Assembly (NCBI GenBank): GCA_002049825.1
Contig: MVCZ01000157.1
Coordinates: forward strand, 1 to 5,093
Source: Candidatus Zhuqueibacterota bacterium 4484_188
Lineage (GTDB): Bacteria > Calditrichota > Calditrichia > RBG-13-44-9
Reading direction: 5' to 3'
DNA: 5,093 nucleotides
Each line of letters starts with the position of its first letter. The first letter of the stretch is position 1. Shown here piece after piece: positions 1-5,093 of this stretch. Position numbers and translations under genes: made by a program. A model generated the notes under the pieces. It did no database searches, had not been told where the DNA came from, and was given only the letters and a program-made list of their open reading frames with translations.

Positions 1-279
1 TGCCGTCAATCCAAATTCTACAGCCCATTCTCTGGTCGTGCGTAGCTTTTTTCCGTATTCACTGGCACAGTATATCTCGAAATCATAGTAGCCCGGATCG
101 ATTTTAATCACGGTCACACGGGAGTCACCAACCGGTGATTTCTGGGATGCCTCGAACACGCCGATATACAACCCCTGTTCCAATTTGCGCCATTGAGGCT
201 TGGTTTTTCCGTCGGAAAAACCGGGTAGAATAAACAGAATTATCAGCAGCAAACTGCCCCGGTAAAAATGTAACCTCAT
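1..279 (-). CDS. Exported phosphodiester glycosidase-like (NAGPA/DUF2233) protein, N-terminal part, cut by window edge
   Basis: Ninety-three codons are visible and the frame is still open at base 1, so the gene continues beyond the window. Residues 1-22 have a basic start (MRLHFYR) and a hydrophobic core (LLLIILFILPG), which suggests a Sec signal peptide and an exported protein; there is no lipobox Cys. From about residue 33 the pattern is that of the NAGPA/DUF2233 N-terminus: LEQGLYIGVF, then VTVIKIDP (55-62), then TTREWAVEFGLTA (81-93), where family members continue into an A-x-NAG-F motif. The family includes the enzyme that removes GlcNAc from mannose-6-phosphate diesters and bacterial proteins linked to cell-wall sugar phosphodiesters; the substrate here is unknown. 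The start is supported by GGGAAGG six bases upstream. It is divergent from yhbY. The catalytic part is outside the window, so family assignment is likely but not certain. Confidence 0.7.
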   Translation of the reverse strand, partial: MRLHFYRGSLLLIILFILPGFSDGKTKPQWRKLEQGLYIGVFEASQKSPVGDSRVTVIKIDPGYYDFEIYCASEYGKKLRTTREWAVEFGLTA

Positions 280-285
280 TGCTAA

Positions 286-292
286 CCTTCCC
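286..292 (-). promoter_or_regulatory. Ribosome binding site of the NAGPA-like gene
   Basis: On the minus strand GGGAAGG lies six bases before the ATG at 279-277. This is a good Shine-Dalgarno-like match and fixes the start codon of the left-edge gene. Confidence 0.6.
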
Positions 293-371
293 GTCTGTAA
301 GGAATTTTCGTTTCCAAAAACAAACAGATTTTTAAACGGTCGATTTATTCATTAATTACATTCCGAAACCG

Positions 372-403
372 TTTGTATTGCCCGGGTTCTTCAAATACAT
401 TTG
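372..403 (+). promoter_or_regulatory. Candidate Bacteroidota-type promoter of yhbY
   Basis: TTTG at 372-375 is followed after exactly 20 bases by TACATTTG at 396-403. This matches the -33 TTTG and -7 TAnnTTTG consensus described for the primary sigma factor of Bacteroidota. It predicts a transcript starting near 408-412 with a leader of about 40 bases. The same bases can also be read as a poor sigma-70 promoter (TTGTAT, 17 bases, TACATT), so the sigma type rests on which phylum the DNA belongs to. Confidence 0.45.
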
Positions 404-451
404 CAATTACTGTAAATTGTTTTCAGGACAAAAAAGAAAAACGAGAAGAAA

Positions 452-796
452 ATGAAATTATCCGGAAAAGAAAAACGCAAACTAAGAGCCGCAGGCAACC
501 GGTTAAAACCCGAGGTGTGGATCGGGAAAGAAGGCATTTCCGAAGGAGTTGCGGAGACCATCGAAAATTCCTTCCAAACCAAGGAACTGGTGAAGATTAA
601 ACTGCAGGAAAATTGTTCGCTGGATAAAAATGAGGCGGCGCAAATCCTTGCGCAAATGATTACCGCCCAAGTTGTGCAGATCATCGGGAACACAATTTTA
701 CTCTATCGCCCGCTCCCGGAGCAAGCGGAGGAATTTTTACGTTGCTGTGGATTCCTATTTCGTACCTATCCGAAAATACACCAAACCGGCGGATAG
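452..796 (+). CDS. yhbY: YhbY/CRS1 (CRM-domain) RNA-binding protein, ribosome assembly factor
   Basis: The 114-residue product carries a single CRM domain over about residues 2-87. It begins LSGKEKRKLRAAG and LKPEVWIGKEGISEGV; the GKEG loop at 25-28 is the GxxG RNA-contacting loop of the family. It ends with the strand VVQIIGNTILLYRP (74-87). YhbY associates with the precursor 50S subunit and acts in the cytoplasm on rRNA. Family members are usually about 95-105 residues, so the tail from residue 88 (LPEQAEEFLRCCGF...) is a modest extension of unknown role. The start is preceded by the purine run GAGAAGAAA but no strong Shine-Dalgarno. It is the only well-supported plus-strand gene here, apparently monocistronic, with a candidate promoter at 372-403. 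Its stop codon lies inside an inverted repeat (763-798). Confidence 0.93.
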   Translation: MKLSGKEKRKLRAAGNRLKPEVWIGKEGISEGVAETIENSFQTKELVKIKLQENCSLDKNEAAQILAQMITAQVVQIIGNTILLYRPLPEQAEEFLRCCGFLFRTYPKIHQTGG

Positions 797-798
797 TA
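763..798. repeat. Inverted repeat across the yhbY stop codon
   Basis: TACCTATCCG (763-772) pairs with CGGATAGTA (790-798), nine pairs with one bulged C and a 17-base loop. The right arm contains the TAG stop of yhbY. Neither side is followed by a T-run, so it is not a standard intrinsic terminator, though it could stabilise or partly terminate transcripts at this convergent junction. Confidence 0.4.
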
Positions 799-829
799 AA
801 CCACTCCCAAGGGGATACCCGTCCCTGAC

Positions 830-863
830 TGCTCAGGAATGACAATCTTGCGCGGGAATGACG
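830..863. repeat. Short imperfect tandem repeat in convergent spacer
   Basis: TGCTCAGGAATGACA (830-844) recurs as TGCGCGGGAATGACG (849-863), matching 12 of 15 bases with a 19-base period. Just before it CCTGA-CTGC-TCAGG (824-837) can form a small hairpin. On the opposite strand both copies contain GTCATTCC, a word common in dispersed intergenic repeats of many bacterial genomes. The 797-908 spacer otherwise holds nothing I can identify. Confidence 0.4.
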
Positions 864-908
864 CTGGCACCAACCTTTTCTCACAGCCTCTTCATCATAA
901 GGTATGAT

Positions 909-2186
909 TTAGTATTGCCGCCAATAATAACGATCAAATGTTTTCAGAAGCGACTGTTCGTCTTCAGTGAGGGTTTCGGGGTCTTTTCTTTTGATTTCAA
1001 TAATCCACTGAAACGGAAGGTATTTAAAAGGCGCAAGTTCTTCCGGGTTCAATTTCTCACGCTGGTCATATTCCAGGATTTCGATAATTCTTTTCAAAGG
1101 AATTTTCAGGAATACATCTACTACCTTGCCGTCGAATGTTTCGCCGGCATCTTTCTCAATAATGCTCCATACTTTTTCGATGGGTTCACGGTCGCGGTAC
1201 TGCCGGCGCGAAGTAAGCGCATCGAAAACATCCGCCAGTGCCAGCACCCGCCCGCCCAGCGGAATCTGGTCAATGGTCAACCCGTCCGGGTAGCCCTTGC
1301 CATTTATTTTCTCATGGTGGGTCGAGGCAATGTCCGGCACCAGTTTCAGCTTCCGGGGAAAATGAATGCTCTCCAGAATCTGTCGGGTAACCGCCGGATG
1401 ATTTTTAATGACGGCGTATTCTTCATCGGTAAGTTTTCCGGCTTTGAAGAGCACCGATTCGGGAACACCCAGTTTGCCGATATCGTGCAGCAGTCCGGCG
1501 TAACGAATCTGTTCGCAGCAATCTTTGTCCATCTTCATCTGTTGGCAAATGGTGGTGGCATACAGGGTAACCCGCTGCGAGTGACCGGCGGTGATATAAT
1601 CACGGGTATCCAGGGTCGCCGATAACGTCTCCACAAAACTGTTCAGCGATTCTACCTGTTCTTCGTATAAAAGAGAGTTTTCGATGGCAGTTGCGGCAAT
1701 TTTTGAAATCGCCGAGAGCAGTTCTTCGTCTTCGTGGCTGAAAGCGCCGTCTTCTTTATTTAAAACCTGAAAGACCCCGATAATTGCTTCGTTTTTATCG
1801 CTCATGGGCATGGTAAGCATATTGCGGGTTCGGTAGCCGGTTTTGCGATCGATTTCCGGGTTAAAACGGGAATCCCGGTAGGCATCCGGAATATTCAGAA
1901 TCTCACCGGTCATCGCCACATGCCCGGCAATTCCTTTATCCGCCGGAAACCGGATTTCTTTGCCTTTTTCAATTCCCATCGCCACCAGCGACCACAATTC
2001 CTGTTTTTCTTCGTCCAGTAAAAACACCGTGCAGCGATCGGCATTCAAAATACGCGCGACTTCTTCCATAGTGGTGTACAGCAGTTTATCAAGCTCCAAC
2101 TGCGCTTGTAGGTTCTGGGCAAAGTGCAGCAGTACTTGCAGCCGTTCATTTTCAGACTTCAATCGCTGGATTTCCTGCGTTTCCAA
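909..2186 (-). CDS. GAF domain/HD-GYP protein, predicted cyclic di-GMP phosphodiesterase
   Basis: The product is 425 residues. Residues 1-25 look like a short coiled coil. A GAF sensor domain follows (about 27-175), with FPADKGIAGHV (80-90), a conserved GAF segment, and the strand IIGVFQVLNK (135-144). An HD-GYP domain covers about 185-365. Its metal and signature residues are intact: H202 in GHSQRV, HDIGK at 234-238, H263 in KNHP, HHE at 290-292, GYP at 298-300, and D319/D322 in ADVFDALTSR. HD-GYP enzymes hydrolyse cyclic di-GMP to pGpG or GMP; the GAF domain probably regulates this through an unknown ligand. There is no membrane segment, so it is cytoplasmic. The last ~55 residues are an unassigned tail. 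The apparent start is TTG, four bases after the stop of the upstream small gene, with only weak AAAAGACGAG before it; no ATG or GTG gives a better start. It is the last gene of the operon. Confidence 0.9.
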   Translation of the reverse strand: METQEIQRLKSENERLQVLLHFAQNLQAQLELDKLLYTTMEEVARILNADRCTVFLLDEEKQELWSLVAMGIEKGKEIRFPADKGIAGHVAMTGEILNIPDAYRDSRFNPEIDRKTGYRTRNMLTMPMSDKNEAIIGVFQVLNKEDGAFSHEDEELLSAISKIAATAIENSLLYEEQVESLNSFVETLSATLDTRDYITAGHSQRVTLYATTICQQMKMDKDCCEQIRYAGLLHDIGKLGVPESVLFKAGKLTDEEYAVIKNHPAVTRQILESIHFPRKLKLVPDIASTHHEKINGKGYPDGLTIDQIPLGGRVLALADVFDALTSRRQYRDREPIEKVWSIIEKDAGETFDGKVVDVFLKIPLKRIIEILEYDQREKLNPEELAPFKYLPFQWIIEIKRKDPETLTEDEQSLLKTFDRYYWRQY

Positions 2187-2190
2187 AAGT

Positions 2191-2373
2191 TCACTCGTCT
2201 TTTCGTTTGACTTCTTCGTAGTCTACATCCTCTATTTCAGAAGAATCGAACGTTTTTACTCGTTTATGAGGTTTTCCCTTTATTTCTGACTGCTGGGCAA
2301 AAAGAAACACAAACAACTTCTTCACCACATGGTACATCAGGTAGAAGAAAATCAAATAAAGAATTAATCTCAT
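2191..2373 (-). CDS. Small single-pass membrane protein with acidic C-terminal tail
   Basis: This encodes 60 residues. Residues 3-26 form one hydrophobic segment (LILYLIFFYLMYHVV, then LFVFLFA), followed by a basic linker (KGKPHKRVK) and an acidic end with the motif IEDVDYEEV (47-55). Hydrophobic helix plus DVDYEE-like tail resembles the small DUF4834-type proteins of Bacteroidota, but I cannot confirm membership and no function is known to me. Its ATG overlaps the TGA of the kinase gene as ATGA, and its own stop is four bases before the HD-GYP start, so it is very probably translated by coupling. Position in the operon and the coherent hydrophobic/charged layout argue that it is real. Confidence 0.75.
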   Translation of the reverse strand: MRLILYLIFFYLMYHVVKKLFVFLFAQQSEIKGKPHKRVKTFDSSEIEDVDYEEVKRKDE

Positions 2374-3032
2374 AAAATACCTCTGTCGAGATCAAAATTC
2401 ACCAGTTTTTTTCCGCTCCGATGTTGACTCACTTCTGTAACAATCTGGCTTAAATGGTTTTTGTTATGCACAAAATCGAGGTTTTCCGTGTTGATAATCA
2501 AAAGCGGTGTAGCGCTGTAGTTCCAGAAATATTCTTCGTAGAGCCGGTTCAGAGCTTCTATATAATCTTCCTTGATATTCCGTTCGTAGGGACGCGCCCG
2601 GCGCTTGATATTATACATCAGGCGTTTGGTCGAGGCTTTAAGATAAATCGCCAAATCCGGCTTGACAATTCTTTTTTCCAGGATACGCGCCAGCTTGTCG
2701 TAGAGGGTCATTTCTTTTTCATTCAAATTCAGTGTGGCAAAAATGCGGTCTTTCACGAACATGTAATCGGAGATGATCCGTTTTTCAAACAGGTCGTACT
2801 GCATGATATTTTCCTGCTGCCGGTAGCGGCTGAGCAGGAAGAAAATCTGGGTCTGGAAAGCAAAATGTTCCGGATCGCGGTAAAAATCTTCCAGAAAAGG
2901 ATTCTCCTCGAATTCTTCCAGCACAATTTGTCCGCCTAATTTTTGCTGCAGCAAATGAGCAAGCGAGGTTTTTCCGACGCCAATTACACCCTCAATGGCA
3001 ATATAGTGAAGATGATCGAATCTAAGTTTCAT
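2370..3032 (-). CDS. Deoxynucleoside kinase (dGK/dAK/dCK-type)
   Basis: The 220-residue protein has a P-loop GVIGVGKT (15-22), an acidic pair LEE (38-40) at the position of the catalytic Glu of the deoxynucleoside kinase family, and the NPFLEDFY and FQTQIFFLLSRY segments typical of it. A LID-like arginine cluster, KRRARPYER (143-151), follows and would hold the ATP phosphates. The enzyme should transfer phosphate from ATP to the 5'-OH of a deoxynucleoside for dNTP salvage. At the place of the usual DRS/ERS motif it has SDYMFVKD (88-95), so substrate preference cannot be read off from well-studied members. The start overlaps the end of folK by 11 bases with no strong ribosome site, which suggests coupling. 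Length is normal for the family, with a short extra tail after about residue 205. Confidence 0.9.
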   Translation of the reverse strand: MKLRFDHLHYIAIEGVIGVGKTSLAHLLQQKLGGQIVLEEFEENPFLEDFYRDPEHFAFQTQIFFLLSRYRQQENIMQYDLFEKRIISDYMFVKDRIFATLNLNEKEMTLYDKLARILEKRIVKPDLAIYLKASTKRLMYNIKRRARPYERNIKEDYIEALNRLYEEYFWNYSATPLLIINTENLDFVHNKNHLSQIVTEVSQHRSGKKLVNFDLDRGIL

Positions 3033-3525
3033 ACGCGTACCATTTTGTAGAGATTCGTTTTATTTTAGTGGTGTCTGTACATTGTTCCAAAAATTGTAAA
3101 ACAGTATTTAACCGTGGCAGCGGTTGAAAATCTGGCGCGATATCCGCAATCGGTTGCAGCACAAAACGCCGGTTGTGAAAATCCGGGTGCGGAATTGTAA
3201 GTCCGTCCACCTGCACCAGTTGCCGGTTAAAAAAAATAATATCCAGGTCAATTTCACGCGGTCCCCACCGGATACGTTTTTTACGACCCAATCGTTTTTC
3301 AATCTCCTTCAAAATATTTAACAACGCAACCGGCGCTAACTTGGTTTCCAGGAGCACTGCGGAGTTGTAGAAATGTGCCTGTTCCAGGTAGCCGTACGCC
3401 TCGCTGCGATACAGGTATCCTACCTCCCGGAGCGTCCCGAAAGAACTGAGATGATTTAGTGCCCGGGTCAGGTAACCAAGACGATCTCCCAGGTTCGAGC
3501 CAAGTGCAATAAAAACGTTATTCAT
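3022..3525 (-). CDS. folK: 2-amino-4-hydroxy-6-hydroxymethyldihydropteridine diphosphokinase (HPPK)
   Basis: FolK transfers pyrophosphate from ATP to 6-hydroxymethyl-dihydropterin, the step before dihydropteroate synthase in folate synthesis. The 167 residues hold the family motifs in order: ALGSNLGDR (7-15), SEAYGYLEQ with HFYNSAV (41-57), LGRKKRIRWGPREIDLDI (79-96), where D93 and D95 are the Mg-binding pair, and IPHPDFHNRRFVLQPI (111-126). GGAAGG precedes the ATG by only three bases. The start overlaps the end of the folB remnant by eight bases, and the gene end overlaps the kinase start. The last ~20 residues are a poorly conserved tail. The gene itself looks intact. Confidence 0.96.
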   Translation of the reverse strand: MNNVFIALGSNLGDRLGYLTRALNHLSSFGTLREVGYLYRSEAYGYLEQAHFYNSAVLLETKLAPVALLNILKEIEKRLGRKKRIRWGPREIDLDIIFFNRQLVQVDGLTIPHPDFHNRRFVLQPIADIAPDFQPLPRLNTVLQFLEQCTDTTKIKRISTKWYAYET

Positions 3526-3728
3526 ATTCCTTCCGGTTGCGCAGAAGTTCTATTTCCACATTATCTAAAAATCCGTTCAGGGGAACCTGTGGCTTGCGCA
3601 CCCTGATGCTTGCTGAAATCGCAGTCCAGTTCCAGGTCGACCTGAAACTTTTGCCCCAAATCCCGCTCTGCCTGGTAGTACCCGTGATGTGCGTAAAAAA
3701 TCATGTTGTTTAGTCGTATTTTTCCCAT
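3518..3728 (-). pseudogene. folB: folB (dihydroneopterin aldolase) remnant with internal deletion and frame change
   Basis: From the ATG at 3728 the frame encodes the start of a dihydroneopterin aldolase: IRLNNMIFYAHHGYY, then ERDLGQKFQVDLEL, then CDFSK. From about 3610 homology continues only in the next frame, reading SIRVRKPQVPLNGFLDNVEIELL and ending RNRKEYE with a TAA at 3520-3518. That is the normal FolB C-terminus, including the Lys of the RKP motif. About 50 residues between the halves, which should hold the TVxY and LIExLAERI motifs with the catalytic Tyr and Glu, are missing. The current N-terminal frame ends at 3561 after a nonsense tail. FolB converts dihydroneopterin to 6-hydroxymethyl-dihydropterin, the FolK substrate. 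The eight-base overlap of the old stop with folK shows the ancestral purF-folB-folK order. A frameshift alone cannot explain the missing middle; real deletion and assembly error both remain possible. Confidence 0.85.
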
Positions 3729-5009
3729 GTCATATTTGAGTGAATCGGCTTCGATATATTGCCGGATGTCGTCCTGGCTCAGATTGTTGGCTATCAATTC
3801 TTCACCGGTCGGTGTATCGATTCCGTAGTAGCAAGGATGTTTTACCGGCGGCGAACCAATCCGCAGGTGGACTTCCCGTGCTCCTGCGCCGCGAATCATA
3901 CGCACGATTTTGCGCAGCGTAGTGCCTCTCACAATCGAATCGTCTACGACTACCACGCTTTTATCATTAAAAAAATCCTTCAGTGGATTGAACTTCTGTC
4001 TCACCGACTCGTCTCGCAAATATTGGTTTGGACGGATAAAAGTTCTTCCGACATAGTGGTTGCGGATTAAACCGAAATTGAACGGAATCTGCTTGGCATT
4101 AGCGTAGCCCAGGGCAATGAAATTTGCCGAGTCGGGCACCGGCATCACCACATCTGCGTTGAAATTGTCGTAACCGGCTAACTTAGCGCCAATCTTTTGC
4201 CGGACATCATAAACGTACTCATTGAATTGGGAACTGTCCGGACGGGCAAAATAGATGAGCTCGAAAACACACTGGTGCAGGTTAGAGGATCTTTCGAACA
4301 GTTCCTGAGATTTCTGCGCCGAAACCACCTTCCCCTCGGCAACCTGAATGATTTCGCCGGGGAAAACCTCCCGCACTTTATCGGGGCGTAAAATATCCAG
4401 CGCGCAGGTCTCCGAAGCAACCGCAATGTCCTCGCCAACCTCGGCAATAAATAGCGGTCGGAAACCGTGCTCATCACGAAAAATATAGAGCGAGTTCGGG
4501 GTGATAAACAAAGAGGAATAAGCGCCCCTCATCTTTTTCATCAGCAGGCGAATTGCCTGTGGAATAGTTAGTCCCTGCCGCTCAATATGGTAAACCAGAA
4601 ATCGTCCCAACAGTTCGCCGTCATTCCCGGAAGAAAGATGCACACCCTTGCTGCGCAACCAGGTAGCGATTTCAGTATAATTTACCACATCGCCGTTACT
4701 GGCAATTCCATAGATCGGTCCGCCAAGCGTTTCAATCACATAAGGCTGGGCATTTTCGATAACCGAGCTTCCGCGGGTTGGGTAACGCACCTGTCCGATG
4801 GCAGCCAATCCCTGCAGCCGTTCCAGCACTTCGGTACTAAAAACTTCTTTCACGTAACCCATTGATTTGTGCAGCCGCAAAGTCCTGCCGTTCGACACAG
4901 CAATTCCACAACTCTCCTGGCCGCGATGCTGTTCGGAATAAAGTGCCAGCATTAACTTGTTCGCAACATCTTTTCCTGATTTCGAAAAATATCCGGCAAC
5001 TCCACACAT
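3561..5009 (-). CDS. purF: Amidophosphoribosyltransferase PurF, C-terminally shortened and fused in frame to FolB N-terminus
   Basis: PurF makes 5-phosphoribosylamine from PRPP and glutamine, the first committed step of purine synthesis. The reading frame has 482 codons; residues 1-427 are PurF and 428-482 are FolB start plus out-of-frame tail. The glutaminase domain has Cys2 as nucleophile after Met removal (MCGVAGY), EQHRGQESCGI (26-36), RYPTRG (75-80) and NGDVVN (105-110). The phosphoribosyltransferase domain has PVPDS (290-294), the loop GRTFIRPNQ (321-329) and the PRPP-binding VVVVDDSIVRGTT (352-364). PurF sequence stops at ADSLKYD (421-427); relatives continue about 35-40 residues, often to a CxxC near the end. 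C247 and C393 match two of the four Fe-S cysteines of the Bacillus enzyme, but the last two are lost. Active-site motifs are intact, so activity is uncertain rather than excluded. It is the first gene visible in the operon; upstream ribosome-site match is weak (GGAA). Confidence 0.92.
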   Translation of the reverse strand: MCGVAGYFSKSGKDVANKLMLALYSEQHRGQESCGIAVSNGRTLRLHKSMGYVKEVFSTEVLERLQGLAAIGQVRYPTRGSSVIENAQPYVIETLGGPIYGIASNGDVVNYTEIATWLRSKGVHLSSGNDGELLGRFLVYHIERQGLTIPQAIRLLMKKMRGAYSSLFITPNSLYIFRDEHGFRPLFIAEVGEDIAVASETCALDILRPDKVREVFPGEIIQVAEGKVVSAQKSQELFERSSNLHQCVFELIYFARPDSSQFNEYVYDVRQKIGAKLAGYDNFNADVVMPVPDSANFIALGYANAKQIPFNFGLIRNHYVGRTFIRPNQYLRDESVRQKFNPLKDFFNDKSVVVVDDSIVRGTTLRKIVRMIRGAGAREVHLRIGSPPVKHPCYYGIDTPTGEELIANNLSQDDIRQYIEADSLKYDMGKIRLNNMIFYAHHGYYQAERDLGQKFQVDLELDCDFSKHQGAQATGSPERIFR

Positions 5010-5040
5010 ATTTCTATTTCCGTCTTCCCTTTTATAAATC

Positions 5041-5072
5041 CGAACTTAATATTTGATCGGAAAATAAGCAAG
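5041..5072 (-). promoter_or_regulatory. Candidate promoter of the purF-folK operon
   Basis: On the minus strand CTTG (5072-5069) is followed after 20 bases by TAAGTTCG (5048-5041). This is one mismatch per box from the TTTG/TAnnTTTG pattern and has the same 20-base spacing as the yhbY candidate. It would give a leader of roughly 25 bases before the purF ATG at 5009. The match is imperfect and an upstream gene in the same operon is not excluded. Confidence 0.3.
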
Positions 5073-5093
5073 ATGTTTTGAGATAATGCCGGA

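Larger units (their letters stand above)
280..451. other. Divergent intergenic region between the NAGPA-like gene and yhbY
   Basis: This AT-rich spacer of 172 bases separates two genes transcribed away from each other, so it should carry a promoter for each. On the plus strand a Bacteroidota-like promoter is visible at 372-403. For the minus-strand gene I see only AT-rich sequence around 325-360 and no convincing paired -35/-10 or -33/-7 boxes. No convincing additional gene is visible in it. Confidence 0.7.

Noticed and set aside
391..693. Minus-strand frame of 100 codons opposite yhbY
   Set aside because: yhbY is a clear family member on the plus strand; the antisense frame runs into the promoter region and has no independent support.
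763..798. Rho-independent terminator for yhbY
   Set aside because: The inverted repeat is not followed by a T-run on either strand and its loop is 17 bases, so a standard intrinsic terminator is not supported.
858..1625. Plus-strand open frame of 255 codons opposite the HD-GYP gene
   Set aside because: The opposite strand has a full, motif-complete GAF/HD-GYP protein; the antisense product shows no family motif and low-complexity composition expected of a shadow frame.
909..2186. HHEKINGKGYP with Asn in place of the common Asp as a sign of an inactive HD-GYP enzyme
   Set aside because: Asn at this position occurs in many HD-GYP proteins and all metal-binding His/Asp residues are present.
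2454..2939. Plus-strand open frame of 161 codons opposite the deoxynucleoside kinase
   Set aside because: It lies entirely antisense to a gene with clear P-loop and lid motifs and has no recognisable domain.
3561..3728. Programmed ribosomal frameshift restoring FolB
   Set aside because: Changing frame recovers the C-terminus but not the missing ~50 central residues, and I see no clear slippery heptamer at the junction.
5048..5093. C-terminal end of an upstream minus-strand gene (15 open codons ending in TAA)
   Set aside because: Too short to judge; the other frames are also open for most of this stretch, and no family motif is visible.

Overview
The window reads as a chromosomal housekeeping segment from a free-living bacterium. 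The best guess is the FCB side of the tree (Bacteroidota, Ignavibacteria or Calditrichota-like), with low confidence. Support for that guess is a TTTG-N20-TAnnTTTG promoter, the Bacteroidota pattern, upstream of yhbY; a Bacteroidota-like deoxynucleoside kinase next to folK; and a tiny membrane protein with an acidic DVDYEE tail. There are no RNA genes, IS elements, CRISPR arrays or phage genes, and every well-supported gene resembles a known family.

Layout. At the left edge (1-279, minus) is the N-terminal part of an exported protein resembling the phosphodiester glycosidase (NAGPA/DUF2233) family. A 172-base divergent spacer follows, then yhbY (452-796, plus), an RNA-binding ribosome-assembly factor. 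A 112-base convergent spacer with a short imperfect repeat (830-863) separates yhbY from a minus-strand operon that fills the rest of the window. In transcription order, right to left, this operon is purF (first step of purine synthesis) joined in frame to a damaged folB, then folK (folate synthesis), a deoxynucleoside kinase, a 60-residue membrane protein and a GAF/HD-GYP protein predicted to degrade cyclic di-GMP. Junctions are overlapping or only a few bases apart, so the genes are probably co-transcribed and translationally coupled.

The most notable part is the purF-folB-folK junction (about 3518-3731). The PurF sequence stops after an ADSLKYD motif, about 35-40 residues before the usual family end, and runs straight into the initiator Met of FolB. 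FolB itself has its first ~41 residues and its last ~30, but the middle ~50, with two catalytic residues, is missing, and its C-terminal part lies in a different frame that ends across the folK start. This looks like two closely spaced deletions, or an assembly error. It is not a frameshift alone. If real, it removes the [4Fe-4S]-type CxxC from PurF and inactivates FolB.

Functionally the operon combines purine synthesis, pterin/folate synthesis, deoxynucleoside salvage and, at its distal end, second-messenger turnover. I see no convincing wholly new system; the broken fusion is the item to check.
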